Of a DNA stretch of 64,000 nucleotides, positions 25,583 through 34,155 are shown piece after piece. Each line of letters opens with the position of its first letter. Positions within the stretch are counted from its first letter, which is position 1. A model generated the notes under the pieces. That model was given only the letters and a program-made list of their open reading frames with translations. It made no database searches and was not told where the DNA came from. The DNA is from Candidatus Eiseniibacteriota bacterium (lineage in GTDB: Bacteria; Eisenbacteria; RBG-16-71-46; CAIMUX01). Made by a program: the position numbers and the translations under genes. The stretch lies in contig JACKCR010000014.1 of assembly GCA_020633975.1 (NCBI GenBank), forward strand, positions 21,185-85,184, given 5' to 3'.

Positions 25583-26647
25583 ATGGCTACACCTCGTGTC
25601 CTTCTCGTCACCCACTCACGCGACGTCTTCACCGTCGATCGTGTGCAGCAGGCGTTGGTGGACCGAGGCATCGAGGCGGTTCGGCTCGACACCGATCGCT
25701 TTCCTCTTGGCCAAGAGTTGTCGCTAGTCATCGAAGGCGACTCGAGTCGCAAGGATCCGCGGCATGAAGAACTCTCGTGGGACGCGGTCTGGCTGCGAAA
25801 GGTCTGGCCTCCGGACTTGAGCGATGTCGATCCCGAGTACGCGGCCGCGGTCCGTCAGGAAGTGCAGGCCTTCTGGCGTGTCTTCTGGGACGGAGTCACT
25901 GCGGCCGGTCCACGGCCCACTCGATGGATCAACAACCCTGTCGCGACGTTCGCTGCGGAGAACAAAGGCCGTCAGCTACGCGAAGCACGCGACATCGGGC
26001 TCGCCGTCCCTGACACGGTGATCACGAATCGGATGAGCGACGTCCGCCAACTCCTAGGGCGCCACCCGGGCGGAATCGTTTCCAAGATGTTGACGCCGCT
26101 CAGTGTCTCTCTCGAAGGCGACGGACCGTTCGCGTACACGCAGATCGTAGAGCGAGAGGACCTCGAAGACGCCGACTCTCTTCGTGCCTGCCCGATGGTG
26201 TTTCAAGAGCGGATCGAAGCGGAGGTAGAGCTCCGTGTCGTCGTCATCGAGAGCGAAGTCTACGTCGGCGGCATTCGCACGCCGGGGCAGTCTGGATCGG
26301 CCGAGGACATCGCAGAGTCTCGAGCAAAGCCAGACGATACTCGTGCGGCGACCTCCGCGAGGAGCAGCCGTTCCGCGACCGAAGCGGCGGTGGACTGGCG
26401 TCGCGGTGGAACTGGAGCCGCATGGGAGAACGCATCGCTTTCCGAGGAGACGAAGGACAAGGTCGTGGCCCTCGTCCAGCGGCTCGGTCTCGTCTATGCT
26501 GCTCTCGATCTCATTCGGACGCCGAGTGGCGAGGACGTATTCCTCGAAGCGAATCCTTCCGGCGAGTGGGGCATGTTGGAGCGCGACCTCGGTCTGCCCA
26601 TCGCGGAGAGCTTGGCACGGGCTCTGGCAGGTAGTCGGCCCGAATGA
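25583..26647 (+). CDS. mvdC: MvdC-type ATP-grasp ligase (graspetide maturation)
   Basis: A 354-residue ATP-grasp enzyme. The N-terminus VLLVTHSRDVFTVDRVQQAL, then RLDTDRFP and VWLRKVWPP, follow the MvdC/MdnB pattern rather than MvdD. ATP/metal positions are present: K168 (SKML), E209 (FQER), D309 and the E322/N324 pair in FLEANPSGEW. The characterised MdnB-type enzyme forms the lactam between core Lys and an acidic residue, so this one should act after the ester-forming partner encoded next. An Ala/Ser/Arg-rich insertion of about 30 residues (~235-268) is absent from the partner. The ATG lacks a strong Shine-Dalgarno; GGCGG lies further upstream. Confidence 0.88.
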   Translation: MATPRVLLVTHSRDVFTVDRVQQALVDRGIEAVRLDTDRFPLGQELSLVIEGDSSRKDPRHEELSWDAVWLRKVWPPDLSDVDPEYAAAVRQEVQAFWRVFWDGVTAAGPRPTRWINNPVATFAAENKGRQLREARDIGLAVPDTVITNRMSDVRQLLGRHPGGIVSKMLTPLSVSLEGDGPFAYTQIVEREDLEDADSLRACPMVFQERIEAEVELRVVVIESEVYVGGIRTPGQSGSAEDIAESRAKPDDTRAATSARSSRSATEAAVDWRRGGTGAAWENASLSEETKDKVVALVQRLGLVYAALDLIRTPSGEDVFLEANPSGEWGMLERDLGLPIAESLARALAGSRPE

Positions 26648-26682
26648 AAGACACGGCAAACTAGCGAAACGACGGAGGCAGC

Positions 26683-27696
26683 ATGACCGTTCTCATCCTC
26701 ACGCACAGCGAAGACGAACCGGCGGTGGATCGGGTCGTCGAGGAGATTCGGGAGCGGGGTGGCCGTGCGGTTCGTTTCGACACCGACCTGTTTCCACTCC
26801 GTACGCGGATGCACGTCGAGCAAACCGCGAGCGGTGATCGGTTCCACCTCCTGACCGACGGCGAGGAGCTCGACCTCTCGACGGTACGGGCCGTATGGCA
26901 CCGGCGGATCGCGATCGGACGCTCCATTCCGAGAGAGATGGATCCACAGCTCCGGACTGCGAGTGTTGACGAGTCGCGCGCCGTCGTCTTCGGAACGATT
27001 GCGGCACTCGACTGCTTCCATCTCGATCAGGTGGACCGGATCCGATTCGCGGGACACAAGGCGATGCAGCTATCTCTCGCCCGGGAATGTGGACTAGAGA
27101 TTCCGAAGACGCTCACGACGAACGACCCGGAAGCGGTCCGCCTGTTCCACAAGACGTGTCCGAACGGAATGGTCGCGAAGATGCTGCACTCGTTTGCGGT
27201 GAAGGAGGACGGCGAAGAGTCGGTCGTCTTCACCACGGAGATGACCGAGGAACACCTGGCGGATCTAGGTGGCCTCGAGTTCTGTCCGATGACGTTCCAA
27301 GAGAAGATCGAGAAGGACATCGAACTTCGCGTCACCGTGGTCGGACGTCAGCTCTTCGCGGCGGCAGTGCCGAGTCAGGAAGTGAGCGGCGCCGAGGTCG
27401 ACTGGAGACGGAAGGGCGACGTCGCGCGTGACCTCTGGAAGGCACATTTGCTTCCGGAGACGCTCGAAATCCGGATCCACGAATTCATGGATCGTCTCGG
27501 TCTCAACTACGGCGCTATCGACCTCATCCGAACGCCGGATGGCCGGTACGTCTTCCTCGAGGTCAACCCGGCCGGGGAGTTCTCGTGGCTCACCGTCTGG
27601 CCCGGCTTCCCGCTCGCGGAGGCGTTCGCCGATACGCTGCTCGGAAGGGTGGAGCGCCGGGATCCTCGGAGGGTGGGGGCGCTCCTCCCAGCCTAG
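26683..27696 (+). CDS. mvdD: MvdD-type ATP-grasp ligase (graspetide maturation)
   Basis: A 337-residue ATP-grasp enzyme closely following the MvdD/MdnC pattern: RFDTDLFP, VWHRRIA.G..IP.EMDPQLR, KTLTTNDPEAV, GLEFCPMTFQE and LNYGAIDLI. The closing EVNPAGEFSW also fits. Catalytic positions K166, E207, D280, E293 and N295 are present. MdnC-type enzymes make the two omega-ester links (Thr-Asp and Ser-Glu/Asp) and act first. GGAGG stands five bases before the ATG, and the gene is 35 bases from its partner, so the two are co-transcribed. No acetyltransferase (MdnD-like) gene follows. Confidence 0.92.
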   Translation: MTVLILTHSEDEPAVDRVVEEIRERGGRAVRFDTDLFPLRTRMHVEQTASGDRFHLLTDGEELDLSTVRAVWHRRIAIGRSIPREMDPQLRTASVDESRAVVFGTIAALDCFHLDQVDRIRFAGHKAMQLSLARECGLEIPKTLTTNDPEAVRLFHKTCPNGMVAKMLHSFAVKEDGEESVVFTTEMTEEHLADLGGLEFCPMTFQEKIEKDIELRVTVVGRQLFAAAVPSQEVSGAEVDWRRKGDVARDLWKAHLLPETLEIRIHEFMDRLGLNYGAIDLIRTPDGRYVFLEVNPAGEFSWLTVWPGFPLAEAFADTLLGRVERRDPRRVGALLPA

Positions 27697-27751
27697 GTGG
27701 TGCAAGCGTTAGCCTCAGTTTCACTTAGGTCGTCGAGAGCTCTGGTCATGT

Positions 27752-27779
27752 GTCAGAAAGCCTACACACTTTTTCTGAC
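27752..27779. terminator. Bidirectional hairpin between graspetide cluster and tex
   Basis: Perfect 8-bp arms GTCAGAAA and TTTCTGAC enclose a 12-base loop between two convergent genes (stops at 27696 and 27783). A/T bases lie at the loop side of the stem, and no long T-run follows on either strand. Confidence 0.5.
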
Positions 27780-27782
27780 GCC

Positions 27783-30089
27783 CTAACTCTCCGCTGCCTT
27801 GATGCTGAGGCTGATCCGCTTCCGGTCCAGGTCGATCTCCAGCACCTTCACCTTCACCTTCTGCCCCACGTGGAGCTCGTCGGCTGGATCCCGCACGAAC
27901 TTGTTCGCGATCTGACTCACGTGGACGAGTCCGTCCTGGTGCACTCCGACATCGACGAACGCGCCGAAGTGAGTGACGTTCGTGACGGTTCCGGCGAGGA
28001 TCATCCCCTCTTTCAGGTCTTCGATCGCGTTCACGTCGTCGCGGAAGTCGACGGCTTCGAAGTCTCGACGCGGGTCGCGCCCCGGCTTCTCGAGTTCGCT
28101 CACGATGTCGCGGAGCGTGAAGAGTCCGACGGAGTCGTCGACGTACGTCTCCAGGCGGATCGAGGAGATCGCCCCGCGGTCACCGATCAGCTCGTCGACC
28201 TTGCGGCCGAGGTCCTTCGCGATCCGTTCGACGAGTTCATAGCGCTCGGGATGGACGGCGGAGTCGTCGAGCGGGTTCGCGCCTCGCATCCGGAGGAAGC
28301 CCGCTGCCTGCTCGAACGTCTTCTTCCCGAGCCCGGGCACTTTGAGGAGGTCGTTCCGACTCCGGAAGCCGCCGATGCCGTCGCGGTGCTCGACCATCGC
28401 CTTCGCGATGCGGGGTCCGACGCCGGACACATACTGGAGTAGCGACGGCGACGCGGTGTTCGCGTCGACACCGACCTGGTTGACGCAGCTCACGACCACG
28501 TCGTCGAGCTTCTTCTGGAGCGCTCTCTGATCGACGTCGTGCTGATACTGCCCGACTCCGATCGACTTGGGATCGATCTTCACCAGCTCTGCGAGCGGAT
28601 CCTGGAGACGCCGTCCGATCGAGACCGCACCGCGAACGGTGACGTCGTAGTCGGGGAGTTCCTCACGTGCGACTTCGGACGCGGAGTAGACCGACGCGCC
28701 GGACTCGTTGACGAGTACCGCCTGGACGCGTGGCCGCGGAGCGGCACCAGACGCCGTGCCGGACGCCGCGCCAGACGTCCCGCTTTCGGGCTGGTCGAGC
28801 TTTCGTGACTTGAGGAACTGCCGGACGACGGCGAATGTCTCCCGTCCACCGGTTCCATTTCCGACCCCGATGGCCGAGATGTCAGGGTGCTTCTGGAAGA
28901 GTCGATCGAGAGCCGTCTCGGTTCCGCGGATGTCGTTCTTCGGCTCCGTGGGATAGACGACCCCATGCTCCAGGAGCTTCCCGGTGGCGCTCAGCACCAC
29001 GACCTTGCAGCCCGTACGAAACCCCGGATCGATGGCCATGATCGGCCGAGAGCCGAACGGAGGCGCCATGAGGAGGTCTCTCAGGTTGTTTGCGAAGACC
29101 TCGATGGCATCGGTGTCGGCCTGGAGCTTGAGGTCTACCCGAACGTCGGTCGCGATCTGCGGTTGGAGAAGCCGATCGTAGGCGTCTTCGGCCGCGAGCC
29201 GGAGTTCGTCCTTCCAGATGGACGGCTTCGTACCGGTCTCGACCTTGCGTACGAGGAGCCCCTTCGCCTCTTCGGGATCGGGTTGGATCCGCTGCTGGAG
29301 GAAGCCCTCCTTCTCGCCGCGGAGGATGGCGAGCACTCGGTGGGAAGGGATCTGCGCGACCGGCTCGCTGAACTCGTAGTAGTCGCTGAACTTGCTCTTC
29401 GACTCCGCCTTCTCCTTCACCACCTGCGAGAAGAGAAGGCCTCGCTTCCAGGTGAGATCGCGGATCGCGCCGCGCCACTCGGGCGTCTCGATGATCTTCT
29501 CGGCCAGGATGTCGCGCGCGCCTTGGAGAGCCGCTCTCGCGGTCGGCACACCCTTCTCGATGTCGATGAATGCGGCCGCAATCTCTTCGGGCTCTCCAGA
29601 CGCGTCGTCTCCGGCCCACATCCGGTCGGCCAGGGGCTCCAAGCCGCGCTCCTTGGCCATCGTTGCGCGCGTCCGGCGCTTGGGACGGTAGGGAAGGTAG
29701 AGGTCTTCGAGCTCGGTTCGTGTCGTCGTCTGTTCGATCGCGGCGCGTAGCTCGGGCGTGAGCTTTCCCTGCTCTGCGATCGTGGCGAGGATCACGTTCT
29801 TCCGGTCGAAGAGTTCACGATGAAAGACGAGTCGCTCCATCGCCTTCTCGATCGCGATGTCTTCCGCACCTCCGGTTTGCTCCTTCCGGTACCGCGCGAT
29901 GAACGGGACGGTGGCTCCCTCGTCGAGCAGGCGGATGATCGCCGCTGCTGCGGACTTCGTCAGGCCGGCTTCCGCGGCGATGAGGGCCGCGTAGTCCGGT
30001 GGCGTCATCGATGGAACGTCCGCTGGAGGAGGCGTCGCCGTGTCGGTGTTGGTTGGGCTCGAGAGTTCCTTGTTCTCGGTGTCTGCCAT
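27783..30089 (-). CDS. tex: Tex-family RNA-binding transcription accessory protein
   Basis: A 768-residue protein spanning the whole Tex architecture: N-terminal helical domain (VPFIARYRKEQTGG), LEDLYLPYRPKRRTRA, the YqgF/RNase H-like core (MAIDPGFRTGCKVVVL), the helix-hairpin-helix region (YVSGVGPRIAKAMVEHR and VPGLGKKTFEQAAGFLR) and a C-terminal S1 domain (GTVTNVTHFGAFVDVGVHQDGLVHVSQ). Length is normal for the family. Tex binds RNA/polymerase and supports expression of toxins and other genes. The start at 30089 follows GAGGGGAGCCC; the frame is open to 30110. It is convergent with the ligase operon. Confidence 0.96.
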   Translation of the reverse strand: MADTENKELSSPTNTDTATPPPADVPSMTPPDYAALIAAEAGLTKSAAAAIIRLLDEGATVPFIARYRKEQTGGAEDIAIEKAMERLVFHRELFDRKNVILATIAEQGKLTPELRAAIEQTTTRTELEDLYLPYRPKRRTRATMAKERGLEPLADRMWAGDDASGEPEEIAAAFIDIEKGVPTARAALQGARDILAEKIIETPEWRGAIRDLTWKRGLLFSQVVKEKAESKSKFSDYYEFSEPVAQIPSHRVLAILRGEKEGFLQQRIQPDPEEAKGLLVRKVETGTKPSIWKDELRLAAEDAYDRLLQPQIATDVRVDLKLQADTDAIEVFANNLRDLLMAPPFGSRPIMAIDPGFRTGCKVVVLSATGKLLEHGVVYPTEPKNDIRGTETALDRLFQKHPDISAIGVGNGTGGRETFAVVRQFLKSRKLDQPESGTSGAASGTASGAAPRPRVQAVLVNESGASVYSASEVAREELPDYDVTVRGAVSIGRRLQDPLAELVKIDPKSIGVGQYQHDVDQRALQKKLDDVVVSCVNQVGVDANTASPSLLQYVSGVGPRIAKAMVEHRDGIGGFRSRNDLLKVPGLGKKTFEQAAGFLRMRGANPLDDSAVHPERYELVERIAKDLGRKVDELIGDRGAISSIRLETYVDDSVGLFTLRDIVSELEKPGRDPRRDFEAVDFRDDVNAIEDLKEGMILAGTVTNVTHFGAFVDVGVHQDGLVHVSQIANKFVRDPADELHVGQKVKVKVLEIDLDRKRISLSIKAAES

Positions 30090-30283
30090 GGGCTCCCCTC
30101 GCAAAGGCAATGGGTCTCAAAGGAAACGAGTTGGGGAGACTGCCACCGGAAGCGTCTCGTGTGAAGTGGGTGAATCCACCCATCCACCAACTCCGCAAGC
30201 GCATTCAGCGCATCGAGTTACAGAATCGAAAGAGATCATCTCGAAAGCTCAACGAAAAAGCGGCGACGGTCGATACGGCGGTC

Positions 30284-31120
30284 ATGAGCAACACACGCCA
30301 GCTATGCATCGTCACCCTGGGACTTCTCGTCACGAGTGTGGTGTCGACCGCCTCCGGTGCGCCCGACGAGGCCCAAGACTACCACCCGCACGCCCAGGCC
30401 TCCTGCTCGACCTGTCATGGCAGACGTGCGTCCTCCTCGGCCGAGGAAGGGGCTGCCCAAGCCGCTGCGGAGATGGATGTGTGCGCTACGTGCCACGACC
30501 AGCATTCGCCGGTGGAGACGTCGCTCGGCGCGTGGGGGCCGGACGGCTGGCCGGCAACCGAGCAGCCCGCGGACGACCACGGGTCGAGTTGCACCCGTTG
30601 TCACTCGTTCCATGACCCGACCGCGATCACCTTCGGCGATCGGCGGATCGAGATCGCCGACGCGAAGGTCGGCACGCATTGCCAGTCGTGTCACTCGCAC
30701 TCCGACACGCGGACGCTCGCGCGCCTCACGGAAGGGCATGTCGCTGCGGCTGCGCTCTACCACTGGCTCGGCCCGGAGCTCGGGGACTACACGCTTTCGG
30801 ACGCGTGTCTCATCTGCCACGACCGGAACCACACCCTGCCGACGAACCTCCCCGTATTCCTGCCGGTGACTCCGCGCTTCGAGACCCACGCGAGCCACCC
30901 ATACGGTATCCGGATGGACTCGGGCGGAGACTTCTTCCGGCCGGTCATCGATTCGCGGATCCCACTCTTCGACGACAAGATCGAGTGTCTGACCTGTCAC
31001 GACCTCAGCGCCGAGACCGAGGACCTCGTGATCCGGTTCGAGACGAAGTACGAGATGTGTCGGGGCTGCCACACCCAGGGACTTCCGCAGGGACAGTTCC
31101 AGGAACTCGTCGAGAACTAG
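30284..31120 (+). CDS. Periplasmic seven-haem c-type cytochrome
   Basis: A 278-residue protein with a signal peptide (cleavage near TASGA, residue 25) and seven CxxCH haem-binding motifs at residues 41, 67, 103, 133, 175, 235 and 259. Clustered extra His residues (HDQHSP, HSHS) could supply distal ligands. Spacing is irregular, unlike the tetrahaem c3 family, so it fits the loose group of multihaem cytochromes used in respiratory electron transfer to soluble or extracellular acceptors. The gene is divergent from tex. A long upstream extension of the frame is rejected because the signal peptide begins at 30284. A second multihaem cytochrome lies 0.8 kb downstream on the other strand. Confidence 0.9.
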   Translation: MSNTRQLCIVTLGLLVTSVVSTASGAPDEAQDYHPHAQASCSTCHGRRASSSAEEGAAQAAAEMDVCATCHDQHSPVETSLGAWGPDGWPATEQPADDHGSSCTRCHSFHDPTAITFGDRRIEIADAKVGTHCQSCHSHSDTRTLARLTEGHVAAAALYHWLGPELGDYTLSDACLICHDRNHTLPTNLPVFLPVTPRFETHASHPYGIRMDSGGDFFRPVIDSRIPLFDDKIECLTCHDLSAETEDLVIRFETKYEMCRGCHTQGLPQGQFQELVEN

Positions 31121-31289
31121 AGGGAGCCCTCGAGCCGCCTCTACCGTCGCTCCCGCGCCGGCCACCGACCGGCACGGCGATGCGCATCTGCTGATGGCTC
31201 TCGGGAACTCGCCCCTCTAGAATCCGGTTCGATCCACGGGAAGACGACCAGGTCACGTCGACCTGGTCTCCCACAGGAGGACCGAACGG

Positions 31290-31712
31290 ATGATGCTTCC
31301 ACCGCATTCCAACCGGAACCGCTCGACTACGCACGCGCCCCCGAGCGGGGCCTGCTCCGGCGTGCTGCGTCGCCAAGGCCGAAGGTGTGCTCGCGCCGTG
31401 GGACTCTCCATCCCTGTTCTCGCACTCCTTCTCCTGCCAGGCTGCGCGACCGTGGGACACGACTTCCCCGTCTCCTACGTCTCTTCCATCGAGAAGGGCG
31501 TGACGACGCAGACGCAGATCCACGACCGGTTCGGCGATCCCTGGCGCGTAGGAGTGGAAGACGGCCAGACCACCTGGACCTACGGAAAGTACAAGTACCG
31601 GATGTTCGGGCAGCCGAGTACGACGGATCTGGTCGTGCGATTCGACAACGCAGGCGTAGTGGCGTCCTACTCCTTCAGCACGACCGAGCACGAGACGATG
31701 AGCGGGAACTAG
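31290..31712 (+). CDS. BamE/SmpA-like lipoprotein
   Basis: A 140-residue lipoprotein with a long Arg-rich n-region, a hydrophobic core and lipobox LPGC (Cys52). The mature ~88 residues read SIEKGVTTQTQIHDRFGDPWRVGVEDGQTTWTYGKY..., the helix-turn-strand order of the BamE/OmlA fold. AGGAGG lies eight bases upstream of the ATG at 31290. It may be an outer-membrane assembly lipoprotein, but BamE-like folds occur in many small lipoproteins, and no other Bam component is nearby. Confidence 0.7.
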   Translation: MMLPPHSNRNRSTTHAPPSGACSGVLRRQGRRCARAVGLSIPVLALLLLPGCATVGHDFPVSYVSSIEKGVTTQTQIHDRFGDPWRVGVEDGQTTWTYGKYKYRMFGQPSTTDLVVRFDNAGVVASYSFSTTEHETMSGN

Positions 31713-31758
31713 CCTCCGAGGATCCTCCACGCTCTGACCGAGTTCCATCCGCCACAAA

Positions 31759-31804
31759 AGGAGACGAGCGACCCGTCCCCGTAGGGACATGGCCGCTCGT
31801 TCCT
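31759..31804. terminator. Long hairpin between convergent genes
   Basis: Outer arms ACGAGCG (31764-31770) and CGCTCGT (31794-31800) extend into AGGA/TCCT with one bulge, and an inner stem GTCCC/GGGAC has a four-base loop. It lies between convergent stops at 31712 and 31914, so it may end transcription from both sides. Confidence 0.6.
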
Positions 31805-31828
31805 GGGCTCGACCTTTGGGTCGTTCTC

Positions 31829-31850
31829 GAGTCGACGGCTCGGTCGACTC
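31829..31850. terminator. Second hairpin between convergent genes
   Basis: A perfect 8-bp stem GAGTCGAC/GTCGACTC with a six-base loop lies 25 bp after the longer hairpin in the same convergent gap. No T-run follows. Confidence 0.4.
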
Positions 31851-31913
31851 AGACGAACCTGGGACGGTGTCGACCGCGACCGACCCTCCGGTCTGCCGTC
31901 GACCTCGTTGCCT

Positions 31914-32963
31914 TTACGGCAGCGGAGCCTCCATGGCGTCGATCGAGTTCGAGAGAAGCGCCTTCACGTACTTCGGATTGTGGACGCCCTTGCTCCGATC
32001 TTCGGAGAGGCCGACCCAGTTGAAGAACGCCTGCGCCTGGACCATCGGATACGTCCCAACGACCGGTTCGTACGCGGCATCCGCCTCGACGTACTCGACG
32101 ACTCCGGCCGCCACGAGCAGGTCACGCAGCTCGTCGAGCATGTCCTGGACATCGTTCTGGACGTTGCCGTAGTTGAAGTCACTCGTCGAGTGACAGTCGT
32201 TGCACGCCGCGACGTTCGGCAGCCAGGTGTGGCCACCGGTGCCGTTCGAGTAGTCACCCATGTGGCACGTCACGCAGGAGGCGCCTGCAGTCTTGTGGAC
32301 GTTCGTCACGTCGTACGACGCGGAACCCGGAATCTCGGCCCATCCGAAGCCCATGAGCACGTTGGCCTGGGCACCATGGTGCGGACCGTAGTGGGTGCTC
32401 GTGATCTCGTACGTTTCACCAGGAATGTCGAGTGCGGGCTCGGCCCGACGCGACTGGTGGCAGTTTGCGCAGAGATTCGAGTTGTCTCCGAAGTCATAGA
32501 GCTCGGTCTCGTCCGCGATGAACGGAACCGGAGCCGTCGTCCGGAGCGCGAAGTCCGCGTACTGGAACGTCGAGTGGACGTTGTGGCAATGCTTGCAGTT
32601 GAGTGCGACCGGAACGTTGATGTTCCCGTCCACTTCACCGGTCATCGCATACTCGACGAAACCACCACCGGAGTGGCAGCGTGCGCAGCTCGAGCGTCCG
32701 CCCGCATAGAGCACGTACTCGCCGAACGCATGCTGGGAACGCGCGTACTGGAGCTGCACCTCGGTCATCGCCGTGGTGTTGTGGCACTCGAGGCAACGAA
32801 CCTCTCCGTCCACGCCGTCCATTCCGTCCGTTCCGTTCGTTCCATCTTCACCGGCGGGGCCCTGCGGTCCCGTCGCGCCGTCCTTACCATCATCACCAGC
32901 GCAGCCTCCGAGAATGAACAGAGGCACCATCGTCAACAGTAGGAAGAGTCGACCTGACTTCAT
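31914..32963 (-). CDS. Six-haem lipoprotein cytochrome with collagen-like stalk
   Basis: A 349-residue lipoprotein: signal peptide with lipobox LGGC (Cys21), then nine Gly-X-Y triplets at residues 26-53 (GKDGATGPQGPAGEDG...), then a cytochrome part with six CxxCH motifs at residues 57, 93, 123, 165, 230 and 254. The triplet stalk would hold the haem domain away from the membrane. Such lipid-anchored multihaem proteins are typical of extracytoplasmic electron transfer chains. The start at 32963 follows AAGGAGGG; the open frame to 32990 lies upstream of that site. It is convergent with the other cytochrome and BamE-like genes. The last ~90 residues carry no haem motif. Confidence 0.88.
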   Translation of the reverse strand: MKSGRLFLLLTMVPLFILGGCAGDDGKDGATGPQGPAGEDGTNGTDGMDGVDGEVRCLECHNTTAMTEVQLQYARSQHAFGEYVLYAGGRSSCARCHSGGGFVEYAMTGEVDGNINVPVALNCKHCHNVHSTFQYADFALRTTAPVPFIADETELYDFGDNSNLCANCHQSRRAEPALDIPGETYEITSTHYGPHHGAQANVLMGFGWAEIPGSASYDVTNVHKTAGASCVTCHMGDYSNGTGGHTWLPNVAACNDCHSTSDFNYGNVQNDVQDMLDELRDLLVAAGVVEYVEADAAYEPVVGTYPMVQAQAFFNWVGLSEDRSKGVHNPKYVKALLSNSIDAMEAPLP

Positions 32964-34155
32964 TGTTGCGTCCCTCCTTGCCATGAACACATGGCATGGT
33001 CCATCGACCGGCAGGAAAGATCGACCCGTGCATCGACTTTCTCAATAGCCTGTTCCCCGGATAGTTGGACACGCCGGTCTTGTCGCGAGCGTTTGGTTGC
33101 GCGTTTCTGTACGTCGACTGATGTGTCGAACGGTGTTCTCTAATTCGAGACACAGTCGCAACTTCTGTCGAACAGCCTGTTGATGACGGATTCCTTCGCA
33201 GAAAGAGGAAGTCGCAGAGCCGAGCCTACACAACTCGCTACGAATGCTTGCAGTTGCAGTGTCCGACCTATGCGACGGATTCGCAGAAAGTGGACGTGAT
33301 CACATTCGTTGCCCCGGTATGCATTCGTTCCGAGGATCTTCGCCGTTTGTCTCCCGTGCGCCGGCGTGACCGACGCAATTAGTCAACCTCGGGGTGGCCA
33401 TTAGCAGATTGAAAGTACGGAACCGTGACCAAAGGGCGACTTCGCGCACGCTCCGGACGTAGGCCTCTATCCATCGTGCGTCTAGTCGTTTCAATGGTGT
33501 CTCCGAAGTCGGAGTCACGGTAGGCAAGTGTTTCCCGATGGCGACCCTTTCACTGCCGAATCCGCCGGCCGAACTCGCGCCCGTCACGCCCAACGCGGGA
33601 GGCTCGGATCGCCCGACTGCCGGCCGAATCCCGTGCCCGACACGCCCGCGCGCGCGAGGCTCCGATCGGGCGGCGACCCATGGCTTGCGTCGTGGAGTAA
33701 TCGGCGGCCGATCAAGCAGTTGCGCGACATTCCTTGACAGTAGGAGGCCCCAACCAGATGATGGGGAGAGCCTAGTGGGGCACGACGCAGGTAACGCGTG
33801 ATTCCATCTTGGCTTAGCTTCCCGCATCGAATCACCGTCGCGGAACGAAGACATCAGGAGGCTGCGTTCGTTCGCAGTCTCGAGCTCACATCCCGCGGCG
33901 AGTTGTCATGCGTTCGTGTCTCCGGCGGGTCCTCGAGAAGACGCAGCTCGAGGACCCGCTCTTCACCTCCAGCCGACACGGATGACGGAACCCTTCCCTT
34001 GGCCGCGAGCCTCTCCGCGAACGAAGCCCCGGTGCCGTCGTGTCTCTCCAGCGTCCGCCCCACGGATCGAGTCATGCCGATTTCCCCGGGCCCACGGTTT
34101 GGCGGTATCCTCTTATGCGTCCCGAAAACCGTCAGCGTTAGGAGGGAGACTCCCG
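32964..34155. other. 1.2-kb region without a convincing gene
   Basis: Open frames on both strands here (for example 33300-33854 minus) have no family resemblance, no good ribosome-binding site and mutually overlapping starts. The left half is less GC-rich than its neighbours and contains two related segments, GACGGATTCCTTCGCAGAAAG (33185, 21 bases when spelled, so shown only by position and ends) and its shortened form at 33274-33290. A possible promoter lies at 33734. The region may hold an RNA gene, a decayed gene or long leaders. Confidence 0.5.
33734..33762 (+). promoter_or_regulatory. Possible sigma-70-type promoter
   Basis: TTGACA at 33734-33739, a 17-bp spacer and GATGAT at 33757-33762 make a reasonable -35/-10 pair. 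It points towards the histidine kinase gene about 390 bp downstream, which would then have a long leader. Confidence 0.35.

Noticed and set aside
27697-27782. A second graspetide precursor after the ligases
   Set aside because: No PFFAR-like leader or PSD core is present in any frame here; only a hairpin is seen.
33300-33854. 184-codon minus-strand frame in the long intergenic gap
   Set aside because: No recognisable domain, Arg/Pro/Ser-rich shadow-like composition, and no ribosome-binding site.
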